DNA of 64,000 nucleotides from CAMAVH01 sp036500145 (GTDB lineage Bacteria; Pseudomonadota; Alphaproteobacteria; SMXQ01): the NCBI GenBank assembly GCA_036500145.1, contig DASYCO010000045.1, positions 44,247 to 108,246 of the forward strand, read 5' to 3'. Made by a program: the position numbers and the translations under genes. The notes under the pieces are model-generated. The model was not told the DNA's origin, did not search any database, and saw nothing but the letters and a program-made list of their open reading frames with translations. Of this stretch, positions 27,643 to 37,324 are shown piece by piece. The stretch's first letter is position 1. The number at the start of each line of letters is the position of its first letter.

Positions 27643-29750
27643 GGTCCGGGCGCTTCCACGACCGCCGCCAGCACCACGGCGGCGCGGTCGGCGACGGTGA
27701 CGGTCGAACCGCTCATGTCATGCGCTTCAGCCTCGGGAGCGGCGCTGTCGAGGAGCAGGCGCCAGGGCAGGGCAGGGCCTGGCAAGGTGAAGTCGAGCGG
27801 CGTCTCGGCTGCGTTGAGTAGCAGGAGCAGCACTTCGATCTGGCCGTCGTCGCGGCGCATGGCGCGGCGCATGGCCAAGGTCTTCTCGATGGGGTTTTCC
27901 CAATCCTGCTGTTCGAGGGCTTCGCCGTTCATGCCGAACCAGTCGATGTCGGCGACATTTTCGAGCGGGCTTTCCTGGCCATGCAGATACTTCGCCGAAT
28001 GCAGCACCGCATAGTCGCGGCGCAGCTTGCTCAGGCGCGCGACGAAGTCGGTCAGGGCCGAGCCTTCCGGCCTGTCTGCCAGCGTCCAGTCGAGCCAGGA
28101 GATTTCGTTGTCCTGGCAATAGGCGTTGTTGTTGCCCTGCTGCGTGCGGCCGAACTCGTCGCCGGCCACCATCATGGGCGTGCCGAGGGACAGCATCAGC
28201 GTCGTCAGCAGGGAGCGCTTCACGCGCTCGCGCAGCGCGAGGACGGCGGGATCGTCGGTCGGCCCCTCGGCGCCCCAGTTGGCGCTGTGGTTCTCGTTGT
28301 GGCCATCCTGGTTGTTCTCGCCGTTGGCTTCGTTGTGCTTGCCGTCGTAGCTGACGAGGTCCTGCAGGGTGAAGCCGTCGTGCGCGGTGACGAAATTGAC
28401 GCTGGCCCAAGGGCGGCGGCCGAACTTGTTGTCGAAGATGTCGCCGGAGCCGGACAGGCGGCGCGCGAGGTCGCCGCGCAGGCCTTCGTCGCCGCGCCAG
28501 AATTGCCGCGTGTTGTCGCGGAAGCGGTCGTTCCATTCGGCGCTGCCCGGCGGATGGCCGCCGAGCTGGTAGCCGCCGGGGCCGATGTCCCACGGCTCGA
28601 AGATCATCTTGCGGCTGGCCAGCACGGGGTCTTGGCGCATCGCGTCGAACAGGCCGGCGTTGGGATCGAAGCCGGAAAGCTCGCGGCCGAGGGCGACGCC
28701 GAGGTCGAAGCGGAAGCCGTCGATCTGGAAGGAGGTCGCCCAGTAGCGCAGCGAATCCAGCACCATCTGCAGCACGCGCGGATGGCTGGTGTTGAGCGTG
28801 TTGCCGGTGCCTGTGTCGTTGACGCAGTGGCGCGCGTCGCCCTCGACGAGGCGGTAGTAGTTGGCATGGTCGAGGCCGCGGAACGACAGGGTCGGCCCCA
28901 GCTCGCTGCCTTCGCAAGTGTGGTTGTAGACCACGTCGAGGATCACCTCGATGCCGGCGGCATGCAGCAGGCGGATGGCGACGCGCAGCTCGTTCAGGGC
29001 GTTGCTGGCGAAATAGCGCCGCTCGGGCGAGAAGAACGACAGGGTGTTGTAGCCCCAGTAGTTCGACAGGTTCTGGGTGAGGAAATGGCGATCCTGCAGG
29101 TAGGCGTGGATCGGCAGCAGCTCGAGCGCGGTGACGCCGAGGTGCTTCAGGTGGGCGATGACCTTGGGATGGCCGAGGGCGGCGAACTTGCCGCGGTCGG
29201 CTGCCGGCACGTCCTCCATCAGCATGGTGAGGCCGCGCAGGTGCGCTTCATAGATCACTGTGTCGGTCCAGGGCGTTTCCGGCCGCTTGTGGTCGCCCCA
29301 GTGGAAGGGGTCGGCGACGACGATGGACTTGGGCATCATCGGCGCGCTGTCGCGCCGGTCGAACGAGAGGTCGGCGCGCGGCGAGTTGACGCGGTAGCCG
29401 AACAGGGCGTCGCCCCACTTCACGCTGCCGGCGAAGGCCTGGGCGTAGGGGTCGAGGAGCAGCTTGTTGGGATTGAAGCGGTGGCCGTTCTTCGGGTCGT
29501 AGGGCCCGTAGGCGCGATAGCCGTAGAGCAGGCCCGAGGGGGTGTTCGGCAGGTAGCCGTGCCAGATCTCGTCGGTGTATTCGGGCAGGGCGAAGCGGGC
29601 GATCTCGCGCCGGCCCGTGGGGTCGAAGACGCAGAGCTCGATCTTTTCGGCGTTGGCCGAGAACACCGCGAAGTTGATGCCGAGGCCGTCCCACTGGGCG
29701 CCGAGGGGATAGGGGGAACCGGGAAGCAGCAGAGTCGGCATCAAAGCCAT
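27639..29750 (-). CDS. glgX: Glycogen debranching enzyme
   Basis: The 703-residue isoamylase-type GH13 protein starts with a CBM48 region (GSPYPLGAQWDGLGINFAVFSANAEKIELCVFD). The catalytic blocks are intact: IEVILDVVYNHTCEG, FQIDGFRFDLGVALGRE (nucleophile), MIFEPWDIGPGGYQLG (acid/base) and NFVTAHDGFTLQDLV. It hydrolyses alpha-1,6 branches of phosphorylase- or otherwise-trimmed glycogen and supplies linear maltodextrins to TreY. Its ATG follows the glgB TAA directly with no spacing (TAAATG). Confidence 0.94.
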   Translation of the reverse strand: MALMPTLLLPGSPYPLGAQWDGLGINFAVFSANAEKIELCVFDPTGRREIARFALPEYTDEIWHGYLPNTPSGLLYGYRAYGPYDPKNGHRFNPNKLLLDPYAQAFAGSVKWGDALFGYRVNSPRADLSFDRRDSAPMMPKSIVVADPFHWGDHKRPETPWTDTVIYEAHLRGLTMLMEDVPAADRGKFAALGHPKVIAHLKHLGVTALELLPIHAYLQDRHFLTQNLSNYWGYNTLSFFSPERRYFASNALNELRVAIRLLHAAGIEVILDVVYNHTCEGSELGPTLSFRGLDHANYYRLVEGDARHCVNDTGTGNTLNTSHPRVLQMVLDSLRYWATSFQIDGFRFDLGVALGRELSGFDPNAGLFDAMRQDPVLASRKMIFEPWDIGPGGYQLGGHPPGSAEWNDRFRDNTRQFWRGDEGLRGDLARRLSGSGDIFDNKFGRRPWASVNFVTAHDGFTLQDLVSYDGKHNEANGENNQDGHNENHSANWGAEGPTDDPAVLALRERVKRSLLTTLMLSLGTPMMVAGDEFGRTQQGNNNAYCQDNEISWLDWTLADRPEGSALTDFVARLSKLRRDYAVLHSAKYLHGQESPLENVADIDWFGMNGEALEQQDWENPIEKTLAMRRAMRRDDGQIEVLLLLLNAAETPLDFTLPGPALPWRLLLDSAAPEAEAHDMSGSTVTVADRAAVVLAAVVEAPGP

Positions 29751-32027
29751 TTACGAGACCTCGGGGCGCAGGATGAGCGCGGACAGGGGGGGAAGCGTCA
29801 GTTCTAGGGAATGGCCGTAGCCATGGACGCCCATGGTTGACGACATGATGCCGCCATCGTTCCCGAGGTTGCCGCCGCCATAGAGCGCGCTGTCGCTGTT
29901 CAGCATCTCGCGCCAGTAGCCGCCGTGCGGAACGCCGATGCGGTAGCCCGTGCGCGGCACCGGCGTCATGTTGAAGACGCAGAGAAGCGGCGCGGCGCCG
30001 GGGGCCTGGCGGAAGAAGGCGAAGACGCTGTTGGCCTGGTCGTCGCCGACGACCCACTGGAAGCCGAGGGGCTCGGCGTCGGCGACATGGAGGGCGGCTT
30101 CGTCGCGGTAGAGGCGGTTGAGGTCGCGCACGAGCTGCTGCATGCCCTTGTGCTCGGGCCGGTCGAGCAGAAACCAGTCGATCTGGCCGTCGTGGTTCCA
30201 TTCGCGTTCCTGGGCGATCTCGCCGCCCATGAAGAGCAGCTTCTTGCCCGGGTGCGCCCACATGAAGCCGAGGTAGGCGCGCAGGTTGGCGAAGCGCTGC
30301 CAATGGTCGCCCGGCATGCGGCCGAGGAGGGAGCCCTTGCCGTGGACGACCTCGTCGTGGGAGAGCGGCAGCACGAAGCGTTCGGAGAAGGCGTAGAGCA
30401 GGCCGAAGGTGAAGTCGTGATGATGCCACTGGCGGTGCACCGGCTCATGGGCGGCATACTGCAGCGTGTCGTGCATCCAGCCCATGTTCCACTTGTAGGA
30501 GAAGCCGAGCCCGCCGTCCCAGGTGGAGGCCGTGACGCCGGGCCAGGCGGTGGATTCCTCGGCGATGGTCAGGACGCCGGGATGGCGCTCGGCGACCGTG
30601 CTGTTGAGCCGGCGCAGGAAGGCGATGGCTTCCAGGTTCTCGCGCCCGCCATGGGCGTTCGGCAGCCATTCGCCGGCTTCCCGGCTGTAGTCGCGGTAGA
30701 GCATGGAGGCGACGGCGTCGACCCGCAGGCCGTCGAGGTGGAAAGCCTCGAGCCAATGCAGCGCGCTGGCGATGAGGAAGCCCTGCACTTCGCGCCGCCC
30801 GTAGTTGTAGATGCAGGTGTTCCAGTCCTTGTGCAGGCCCTCGCGCGGGTCTTGGTGCTCGTAGAGCGCGGTCCCGTCGAACTCGGCCAGGCCATGCGTG
30901 TCGTTGGGGAAGTGGCCGGGCACCCAGTCGAGGATGACGCCGAGGCCGACGCGGTGGCAGGCGTTGACGAAGCGCGCGAAGGCGGCGCGGTCGCCGAGCC
31001 GCGGCATGGGCGCGAAAAGCGACAGCGGCTGGTAGCCCCAGGAGCCGGAGAACGGATGGCCCATCACCGGCAGCAGCTCCACATGGGTGAAGCCCATGTC
31101 GACGACGTAGGGCACCAGCTTGCGCGCCAGCTCGTCCCAGTCGAGGGCGCCGGAGGACGGGTGCAGCCAGGACTCCACATGCACTTCGTAGATCGACAGC
31201 GGCGCGGCGGTGGACTGCCGCTCGGCGCGGCCAGCCATCCATTCGGCGTCGCTCCAGGCGAACTGGTCGGGCGCGGCGGTCAGGGAGGCGGTCGCCGGCG
31301 GCACCTCGGCGGCGCGGGCGAGCGGATCGGCCTTCTGCGGCAGCAGCGCGCCATTGGGGCCGACGATCTCGTACTTGTAGCGCTCGCCGCCGCCCAGGCG
31401 CGGCACGAACAGCTCCCACACCCCGGCGGCATGGCGCAGACGCATGGGATGGCGGCGGCCGTCCCAGCTGTTGAAGTCTCCGATGACGGAGACGCGCCGC
31501 GCGTTCGGCGCCCAGACGGCGAAGGCGACGCCCGGCACGCCGTCGATGACGTCGAGGCGCGCGCCGAAGGTCTCGGGGAGGCGCCAAAGCGAGCCTTCGG
31601 AGAACAGGTGGAGGTCGAAGTCGCTGAGGATCGGCCCGAAGGCATAGGGGTCTTCGCCGTCCTGCACGGCGCCGTCGGGCCATTCGACGCGCAGCAGGTA
31701 GGGAATCTGCTCGGGCAGCTCGCCGACGAACAGGCCGTCGCGCCAATGGACAAGCTCGGCGAGCAGGCGGTTGTCGGCGCGCGCATAGGCCGTCACGCGC
31801 GTCGCGCCGGGGTGGAAGCTGCGCAGCGCCACGCCGTGCGGCGTCGCATGGGGGCCGAAGAAGGCGAAGGGGTCGGCAAGCCGGCCGAACACGGCGGCTT
31901 CGGCGGCGGCGACCATGGCGGGGTCGTCGGTCCAGGACACGGCTTCGGCGTGGCCGTCGACATGCACGGCCTCCTGCGGCCGGCCGTCGCGCTTTTCGGA
32001 GAGGAAGACGATCTTGGTGGAGGTCAT
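29751..32027 (-). CDS. glgB: 1,4-alpha-glucan branching enzyme
   Basis: This 758-residue GH13 enzyme makes alpha-1,6 branches. It has an N-terminal N1/CBM48 tandem (FGPHATPHGVALRSFHPGA, then VAFAVWAPNARRVSVIGDFNSWDG). The catalytic blocks are HLDGLRVDAVASMLY (nucleophile), VLTIAEESTAWPGV (acid/base) and PLSHDEVVHGKGSL. The ATG at 32027 is preferred; a longer open frame upstream overlaps the preceding gene and lacks family sequence. It starts 4 bases after the stop of the GlgE-like gene. The N-terminal ~30 residues (residues 1-32) are variable and Asp/Glu/Lys-rich. Confidence 0.94.
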   Translation of the reverse strand: MTSTKIVFLSEKRDGRPQEAVHVDGHAEAVSWTDDPAMVAAAEAAVFGRLADPFAFFGPHATPHGVALRSFHPGATRVTAYARADNRLLAELVHWRDGLFVGELPEQIPYLLRVEWPDGAVQDGEDPYAFGPILSDFDLHLFSEGSLWRLPETFGARLDVIDGVPGVAFAVWAPNARRVSVIGDFNSWDGRRHPMRLRHAAGVWELFVPRLGGGERYKYEIVGPNGALLPQKADPLARAAEVPPATASLTAAPDQFAWSDAEWMAGRAERQSTAAPLSIYEVHVESWLHPSSGALDWDELARKLVPYVVDMGFTHVELLPVMGHPFSGSWGYQPLSLFAPMPRLGDRAAFARFVNACHRVGLGVILDWVPGHFPNDTHGLAEFDGTALYEHQDPREGLHKDWNTCIYNYGRREVQGFLIASALHWLEAFHLDGLRVDAVASMLYRDYSREAGEWLPNAHGGRENLEAIAFLRRLNSTVAERHPGVLTIAEESTAWPGVTASTWDGGLGFSYKWNMGWMHDTLQYAAHEPVHRQWHHHDFTFGLLYAFSERFVLPLSHDEVVHGKGSLLGRMPGDHWQRFANLRAYLGFMWAHPGKKLLFMGGEIAQEREWNHDGQIDWFLLDRPEHKGMQQLVRDLNRLYRDEAALHVADAEPLGFQWVVGDDQANSVFAFFRQAPGAAPLLCVFNMTPVPRTGYRIGVPHGGYWREMLNSDSALYGGGNLGNDGGIMSSTMGVHGYGHSLELTLPPLSALILRPEVS

Positions 32028-32031
32028 GGCG

Positions 32032-35000
32032 TCACCGGCGGGGCTGGATGCGCCAGATGGCGAAGGGCAGGCGCTGCGGCTCGAACCTGGCGCGCTGCAC
32101 CTTGCCGTGCCAGACGAAGCGGCGTTCGGCGAACAGGTCTTCCACGTCGACCGCGGCATGGTCCGGCAGACCCCATTCCCACAGCGGAATCTCGAGCTCC
32201 GTCTCGACCTGGAGGCGTGGCGACATGTTCACCGCGACCAGTATGATGTCGTCGCGCTCCGGCATGCTGCGGCCGTAGTAGAGCACCCGCTCGTCATAGG
32301 CGTTGTAGAAGCTCAGGCCGCGATGGCTCTTGAGGGCCGGGCTGGATTCGCGCAGCCAGTTCAGGCGCGCAAGCGCCTTGGAGAACACCGGCTTCGCCGG
32401 GTCGTCGCCGGCGAAGATCAGCTCGTCGAGGGCGCGCGCGATGCTCCAGGAGCCTGACAGGGTGGCGGCGAGAGCGCATTGGGCGAGGAAGTCCGCGCCG
32501 CTGCGGACGCCGTGGCCCTCCGGCGCATCGACGCGCAGGTGCGGGCGGAAGATCTCGCGCCGGCTGTCCGCCTGGAAGACGTTGAAATACTGCGTCGCCT
32601 CGGCCTTGGTCATCGGCCAGGGCAATGTCGTGAGGGACTGGGAAAAGCCTTCCTTGGCGAGGCGGAAGGCGATCTTGTCGCTGCTCAGCGCGCCGGCGAC
32701 GAAGATGGCCGCCGGATTGCGCCGCTTGAGGTCGGCGATGGCCCATTGCCAGAAGGCGAAGGGCATGTCGCGCGGGTCGCGCATGCGAAAGAGGTTCAGT
32801 CCGGCCTGGGACCATTCGAGCAGCGCGTCGCGCAGGCGCGCCCAGCGCGGCAGGTCGGGGCCGTCGATGGCCGGCGGCGCGTCCTCGATTCGCTCCGCGT
32901 CGCGCAGGGGAAATTCGACGGCGATCTCCAGGCCGTAGCGCTTGGCGTCGCCGAACAGGCGCTGCCAGTCCTGCGCGCGTCCCATGACGTTGCGCTCCGG
33001 CGTGCCGAACTGCGGCAGCGCCAGACAGACGACGTCGAAGCCGAGGGCGCGGATCTTCGGCAGCTCCCGGCCGATCTCGGCGAGCCAGTCGGATTCTGGC
33101 GCGGCGGCGGGCATCTCGTACCAGTTGCCGAAGGCGGCCGTGGTGCGTTCTGCCTCGACATGCCGTACGGCGCTGCGCGCATAGAAGGGCTTGTCGCCGG
33201 CGGCGGCGACGTGGTCGGCGATGACGGGGTCGAGCAGCAGGGCGACCTGCTGTTCCTCGTCCAGTCCGTCGAAGCTGGCGAGCGCGTCGTGGAGCGCCGC
33301 TGCGGCCGGGCCGGGCGACATGCGGCCGGCAATTTCCAGGGCGGCCTTGCCCCTGGCGACGTAGGGCGTGAGGTCGACGCGCGCCTCGACCTTTTCCAGC
33401 AGTTCCTTCTGCAGGTAGCCGTAGCGGTCGATCCAGGCCTCGACGGCGAATTCGTAGGCGCCAAGCCTGGAGAGGAAGAAGGTGCCGCTCCAGCGCTCCG
33501 CGCCGGCGAAATGCATCTTCTGGCGGTGCCAGGTCGTTTCGTCGGAGGGGCGCCACTGCAGCTCGACGCCGAGCCACTGGTGCCCGTCGCAGAGGATGTC
33601 GGCCTCGACGCGGATGGCGTCGCCGACGATGTGCTTGGCGCTCTGGAAGTCCTGCGTGCGCGGCGTGACGTTCTCGATGACGATGCGCGACGACTTGGCC
33701 GCGGCGACCAGCCGCTTGCGGTTCGACGGCCGCGACTTGATCGGCTTGTCCTGGCCGACGCGCAGCAGGCGGACCTCGCCCGGCGCCAGCAGCACGGATT
33801 CCTCCCTGATCTCGACGTCGGACGCGCCCGCTTCGAGCGGCTGGACGGTTTCGGCGACGGCGCCGATGCCGCGCACGATCCGCCAGTCCTGGATCTTGCT
33901 GGGCTGCTCGGGGTCGGGATTGATCAGGATGAGCAGCGCGTTGCCGGTGGCCTGCGCCTCGGCGTTGTCGCGGCGCAGGAGCGCCGTGACGCGCGAATTG
34001 GGGCCCGTGAGGCTGCGCAGCACGCCGCAGCCGCGCAGCACGGGTTCCTGGCGCAGGAAGCCGTTCGCGGCCTGGATCTGCCCGGACAGGTCGAAGGGGG
34101 CGGATTCCACGGCATGGGCGAAGTCGGCGTCGGTCGAGCGGCGCGGGTCGAAGCGCTCGCGCATGCCGTACTCGAAGCCCATGGGGATCATCATGCCGCA
34201 GCCGGTGGTGCAGGAGAGGGTCAGCATCCGCTCATAGGCGGCGCGCATCCGCCGGGGCGCAGGATCGTCGACGGCCAGGCGGTCGCCCAGCGGGTCTTCG
34301 GGCGCTGCGATCAGCGGGGCGACCAGCCGCAGGGCTTCGTATTCCTCGACGAGCCAGCTCGAGCGGAAGTCCCACCAGGGCAGCGACGACTGCAGGTAGT
34401 CGAAGCCGCAGCCGTCGAGCATGCGCACGGCGTCGCGGCTCATGCCGTAGGTGGCGGCGATGAAGAGGCCGCGCCCTTCGGCGCCGCTCGCCGCCGCGAT
34501 GAGCTCCTTCCACTGGAGAGCGGACAGGGCGCCCGGGCGCGGGAACCGGAATCCGGCGACGCCGAGGTCGAGGTAGCCGGCGAGCCTGCGGCTCCACCAG
34601 TCGGCCAGCCGCGGCGCGCAGCGTGGGTCGGAGAAGCGCGCGAGGGCGGTGCCGGTGGGGCGGAAGTCGTGGCGCGGATCGACGCTGTGGGCATAGGCCT
34701 CGCGCCGCAGCGAGAAGCAGTCGTCCAGCTCGGCGACGAGCGGGTGCTCGGCGGCGAGCTGGTCCACGGGCAGGTCGAGCAGCAGCGAGAGGCCGCGCAC
34801 ATGGCACTGCTCGGCCAGCCAGTAGAGAAATTCGGGGGCGTCGCGGCTGCTGTTGAGCGTGGGGTCGAGCCGCTCGTGGTCGGCCGTCAGGAAGACGTCG
34901 CCGTTCTCGGCGGCGAGGAACGGCGGCGTGAGCAGGACATGGCTGAAGCCCATCGCCTGACAGCGGTCGAGATGGCCGGAGAAGTTCGTGGCGGACCCGA

Positions 35001-35058
35001 CATAGCGGTGGGGCAGGTAGTACAGCCGCGGGAAATGGGCGAATTGCCGTGTGGTCAT
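32032..35058 (-). CDS. Large GlgE-like (DUF3416/maltosyltransferase-type) protein with tandem degenerate GH13 barrels
   Basis: The 1008-residue product has two halves. Residues about 1-430 resemble an alpha-amylase-type barrel, but the usual nucleophile block GxxGFRFD is GVAGFRFPRPG and the usual DxxxNH block is DLPVDQL. Residues about 445-1005 resemble GlgE: an N-terminal DUF3416-like domain (IVIENVTPRTQDF...VGDAIRVEADIL), a barrel and the C-terminal FYNAYDERVLYYGRS...ILVAVNMSP. In canonical GlgE the nucleophile lies in FRVDNP and the acid/base in AEAF; here these read FRMRDP and AGAL. It is therefore probably not an active maltosyltransferase. It is first in the operon, 24 bases or so behind an EcfG-type promoter. 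A scaffold, glucan-binding or regulatory role is possible (inference). Confidence 0.75.
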   Translation of the reverse strand: MTTRQFAHFPRLYYLPHRYVGSATNFSGHLDRCQAMGFSHVLLTPPFLAAENGDVFLTADHERLDPTLNSSRDAPEFLYWLAEQCHVRGLSLLLDLPVDQLAAEHPLVAELDDCFSLRREAYAHSVDPRHDFRPTGTALARFSDPRCAPRLADWWSRRLAGYLDLGVAGFRFPRPGALSALQWKELIAAASGAEGRGLFIAATYGMSRDAVRMLDGCGFDYLQSSLPWWDFRSSWLVEEYEALRLVAPLIAAPEDPLGDRLAVDDPAPRRMRAAYERMLTLSCTTGCGMMIPMGFEYGMRERFDPRRSTDADFAHAVESAPFDLSGQIQAANGFLRQEPVLRGCGVLRSLTGPNSRVTALLRRDNAEAQATGNALLILINPDPEQPSKIQDWRIVRGIGAVAETVQPLEAGASDVEIREESVLLAPGEVRLLRVGQDKPIKSRPSNRKRLVAAAKSSRIVIENVTPRTQDFQSAKHIVGDAIRVEADILCDGHQWLGVELQWRPSDETTWHRQKMHFAGAERWSGTFFLSRLGAYEFAVEAWIDRYGYLQKELLEKVEARVDLTPYVARGKAALEIAGRMSPGPAAAALHDALASFDGLDEEQQVALLLDPVIADHVAAAGDKPFYARSAVRHVEAERTTAAFGNWYEMPAAAPESDWLAEIGRELPKIRALGFDVVCLALPQFGTPERNVMGRAQDWQRLFGDAKRYGLEIAVEFPLRDAERIEDAPPAIDGPDLPRWARLRDALLEWSQAGLNLFRMRDPRDMPFAFWQWAIADLKRRNPAAIFVAGALSSDKIAFRLAKEGFSQSLTTLPWPMTKAEATQYFNVFQADSRREIFRPHLRVDAPEGHGVRSGADFLAQCALAATLSGSWSIARALDELIFAGDDPAKPVFSKALARLNWLRESSPALKSHRGLSFYNAYDERVLYYGRSMPERDDIILVAVNMSPRLQVETELEIPLWEWGLPDHAAVDVEDLFAERRFVWHGKVQRARFEPQRLPFAIWRIQPRR

Positions 35059-35091
35059 GACCCCCGGTCCTAAAACAATCGAGCGTTACGC

Positions 35092-35117
35092 AACGACCGG
35101 CCGGGAGGAAAAGTTCC
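35092..35117 (-). promoter_or_regulatory. EcfG-type promoter (GGAAC-N17-CGTT) for the glycogen/trehalose operon
   Basis: On the minus strand GGAAC is at 35117-35113 and CGTT at 35095-35092, with a 17-base spacer, within the accepted 16-17 range for EcfG promoters. A start near 35084 would leave a leader of only about 25 bases before the ATG at 35058. Confidence 0.65.
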
Positions 35118-35206
35118 TGGAAAGGCGGGGTATTACGGCAGAGTGATGAGACTGCCCGTCAGAATGTCAAAAACCCCGTTTTCCGGGCAATTCGCAGGCA
35201 AGAGAA

Positions 35207-35232
35207 ACGGCGGCGGGTTGCCCCGCCGCCGT
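35207..35232 (-). terminator. Hairpin terminator downstream of phoX
   Basis: A perfect 11-bp GC-rich stem (35207-35217 with 35222-35232) with a 4-base loop lies 26 bases past the phoX stop. The T-run on the minus strand is weak (TTTCTC), so termination may be incomplete. Confidence 0.6.
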
Positions 35233-35257
35233 CCGTCATCCGAAGTCGCGTCAGGCT

Positions 35258-37213
35258 TTAGATCTTCGCGAGCTTCATGCTGGTGCTGATTGCGGTCAGG
35301 TAGCCGACGGCCGCGCCGTAGCGGTCCTTGTAGTTGGCGCGGACCAGCGGATCGAGGGTCGGCTGCACCTTGCCGTGCAGCGTCTTGCTCCAGTCGCCGG
35401 CATGCTGGAAGTTGGACATGATGTAGGTCCAGCCGTTCAGCTCGTCGACCGCGTGCAGGCCGGTCGATTCGCCGCCCGCCGGGACGGACATGATGCGCGA
35501 CAGCTGCTTGGTGTCGATGTTGTAGGCCCACAGGAAGTTGTTCACGTGGTAGCCGCTGTCCTCGCCGATGAAGAGGGTGCGCAGCTTCTCCGAGAACTTC
35601 AGGTTGTCCGGGTTGCCGACCTTGTCCGGGTTGGCGAGGTTGCCCAGCGCGTCGGCCGGGATGTCCTCGCCGATCAGCAGCATCTTGGAGTGCATGGGCA
35701 CCCATTCGCTGACGATGGCGGCGCCGGTGTTGTCCGTCTGGCCGCCGCCGAGCTTGTGCTCCAGCACGCCGCCGGCGTCGAGCTTCTTGTCGAAGGCGAT
35801 GTTGCTTTCGGCGTTCCAGCCCTTGCCGCCCTTGACCATCGAGTCGACGATGTTCTGCAGGGCGGAGTAGGCGACCTTGTCCTTGGCGTTGACGGTCGTG
35901 CCTTCCATCTTGGTGAAGCCCATGCTGCCGCCCGCGAGGTAGGCGTAGCGATGGGTTTCGAGGAAGGCGGCGGCCTTCTCCATGCCCGGGTTGATTTTGA
36001 TCCAGTTGGCGACGCCGTTGTAGAAGATCTTCTTGAAGCTCGGGTCGTTCGGATCTTCCTTGCGCGACTGCATGATGTCCGACGGCTTCAGCGTATTCGC
36101 CATCTTCTCGATCTCGGCGCTGGTGGCGTGGCCGAGCTTGATCCAGGTGAGGGCGGCGCCCGGCGCGGCCGGGTCGACCGACAGGCCTTCGCCGAACTTC
36201 GCGACGTAGAGCGTGCCGGCGGAGAGGTCTTTCGCCTTGTCGGCGACGAACATGAACAGGCCGCTGTTGGTGGCGTCGTCGCCCATCAGCACGGTGCGCT
36301 CGTCGGGCATGACCTGCACCAGCTCATGGGACAGGCGGCCCATGTTGTAGTGCTTGGTCACCGTGCCGGTGCCGTCGGCATGGACGGTGATCTCCGGCAT
36401 GTGGCCGTAGTGGTAGGGGTTGGCCTTGGTCTCGTCGCCATAGAGGTTCTTGCTGAAGCTCTTGAAGTACTTCGTGTTCTCCAGGAACTGCGCGTCCGGC
36501 TCGTATTCCTCGCTGGACAGGTGCGAGTTCCACGGCGTCAGGCTGGCGCCGCAGGTGATCCACAGGCCGTGGGCCTTGGAGGTGTCGACGTTGAAGTACT
36601 TCACCAGGTTGAGCTTGCCGGTCTTCGGGTTCTGGTCGAGCGTGAGCACGGCGATGGGCGAGGGCAGGGCGCCGTAGGTGTCGCCGCCCTTCTGGTCGAG
36701 GGTCGTGTATTCGAACTGGACGACGGCGAAGACGGTGTTGCCCTTCACGCCGGCGACCTTGGCGCCGGGGATCGACAGCAGCGAGGTGCCGTCGGGCGCG
36801 TCGGAGAAGAACTGGCGTTCCTTGCCCGCGACCGACTTGTCGACGATCGGCTTGTTGGCGATGTCGTAGTAGCCGCCGGCGAGGATCTTTCCGCCCTTGC
36901 CGTTCGGGACCATGTCGCCGGTGATGAAGAAGGGCTCGTAGGCGAGGTCGAAGGCCTGCTCGGTCTTGTCGTTCAGCGTCACGGTCAGGCGCGAGCCGAC
37001 GGTGGTCACCGCCATGGCGGCGGGATTGGTCAGGTTCGGGGCGGGCATCGCGGTGAAGGTGGCCGAGGCGAAGCTCGCCGTGCCGGCAGCGAAGGCGCTG
37101 CTCAGGCCGCCGAAGAAGAAGCCGCCGGCCGCGCCGGTGGCGAGGGGCAGCATCGGGACGCCGGCGAGGAGCTTGAGGGCGTCGCGGCGGGAATTGTTGA
37201 TCTGTTCGGTCAT
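35258..37213 (-). CDS. phoX: PhoX-family alkaline phosphatase (DUF839)
   Basis: The 651-residue protein carries a twin-arginine signal (NSRRDALKLLAGVPMLPLATGAAGG), so it is exported folded by Tat to the periplasm. The mature protein has PhoX-type blocks: ITCGASLTPWNSHLSSEEYE, GRLSHELVQVMPDERTVLMGDD, and FIGEDSGYHVNNFLWAYN. PhoX enzymes are calcium/iron-dependent phosphatases active on many phosphoesters. The ATG at 37213 is chosen because it starts just before the RR motif and follows GGAAAAGG. A four-repeat Pho-box-like array lies 112-151 bases upstream, consistent with PhoB control. Confidence 0.88.
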   Translation of the reverse strand: MTEQINNSRRDALKLLAGVPMLPLATGAAGGFFFGGLSSAFAAGTASFASATFTAMPAPNLTNPAAMAVTTVGSRLTVTLNDKTEQAFDLAYEPFFITGDMVPNGKGGKILAGGYYDIANKPIVDKSVAGKERQFFSDAPDGTSLLSIPGAKVAGVKGNTVFAVVQFEYTTLDQKGGDTYGALPSPIAVLTLDQNPKTGKLNLVKYFNVDTSKAHGLWITCGASLTPWNSHLSSEEYEPDAQFLENTKYFKSFSKNLYGDETKANPYHYGHMPEITVHADGTGTVTKHYNMGRLSHELVQVMPDERTVLMGDDATNSGLFMFVADKAKDLSAGTLYVAKFGEGLSVDPAAPGAALTWIKLGHATSAEIEKMANTLKPSDIMQSRKEDPNDPSFKKIFYNGVANWIKINPGMEKAAAFLETHRYAYLAGGSMGFTKMEGTTVNAKDKVAYSALQNIVDSMVKGGKGWNAESNIAFDKKLDAGGVLEHKLGGGQTDNTGAAIVSEWVPMHSKMLLIGEDIPADALGNLANPDKVGNPDNLKFSEKLRTLFIGEDSGYHVNNFLWAYNIDTKQLSRIMSVPAGGESTGLHAVDELNGWTYIMSNFQHAGDWSKTLHGKVQPTLDPLVRANYKDRYGAAVGYLTAISTSMKLAKI

Positions 37214-37324
37214 GGCTGCCTTTTCCATAGGGTGATACGGATCGCGCCGAAACCGCGGGCGCAAGGGCATGCGCCAATCCGGAGGAAAAGGGCTTCGGAC
37301 GCGCCGGAACCTTAGTCAGCGCCC

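Noticed and set aside
25498..35073. Series of 600-860-codon open frames antisense to the glycogen/trehalose operon
   Set aside because: All lie opposite clear GH13 and GlgE-like genes and show no family motifs; they are by-products of high GC content.
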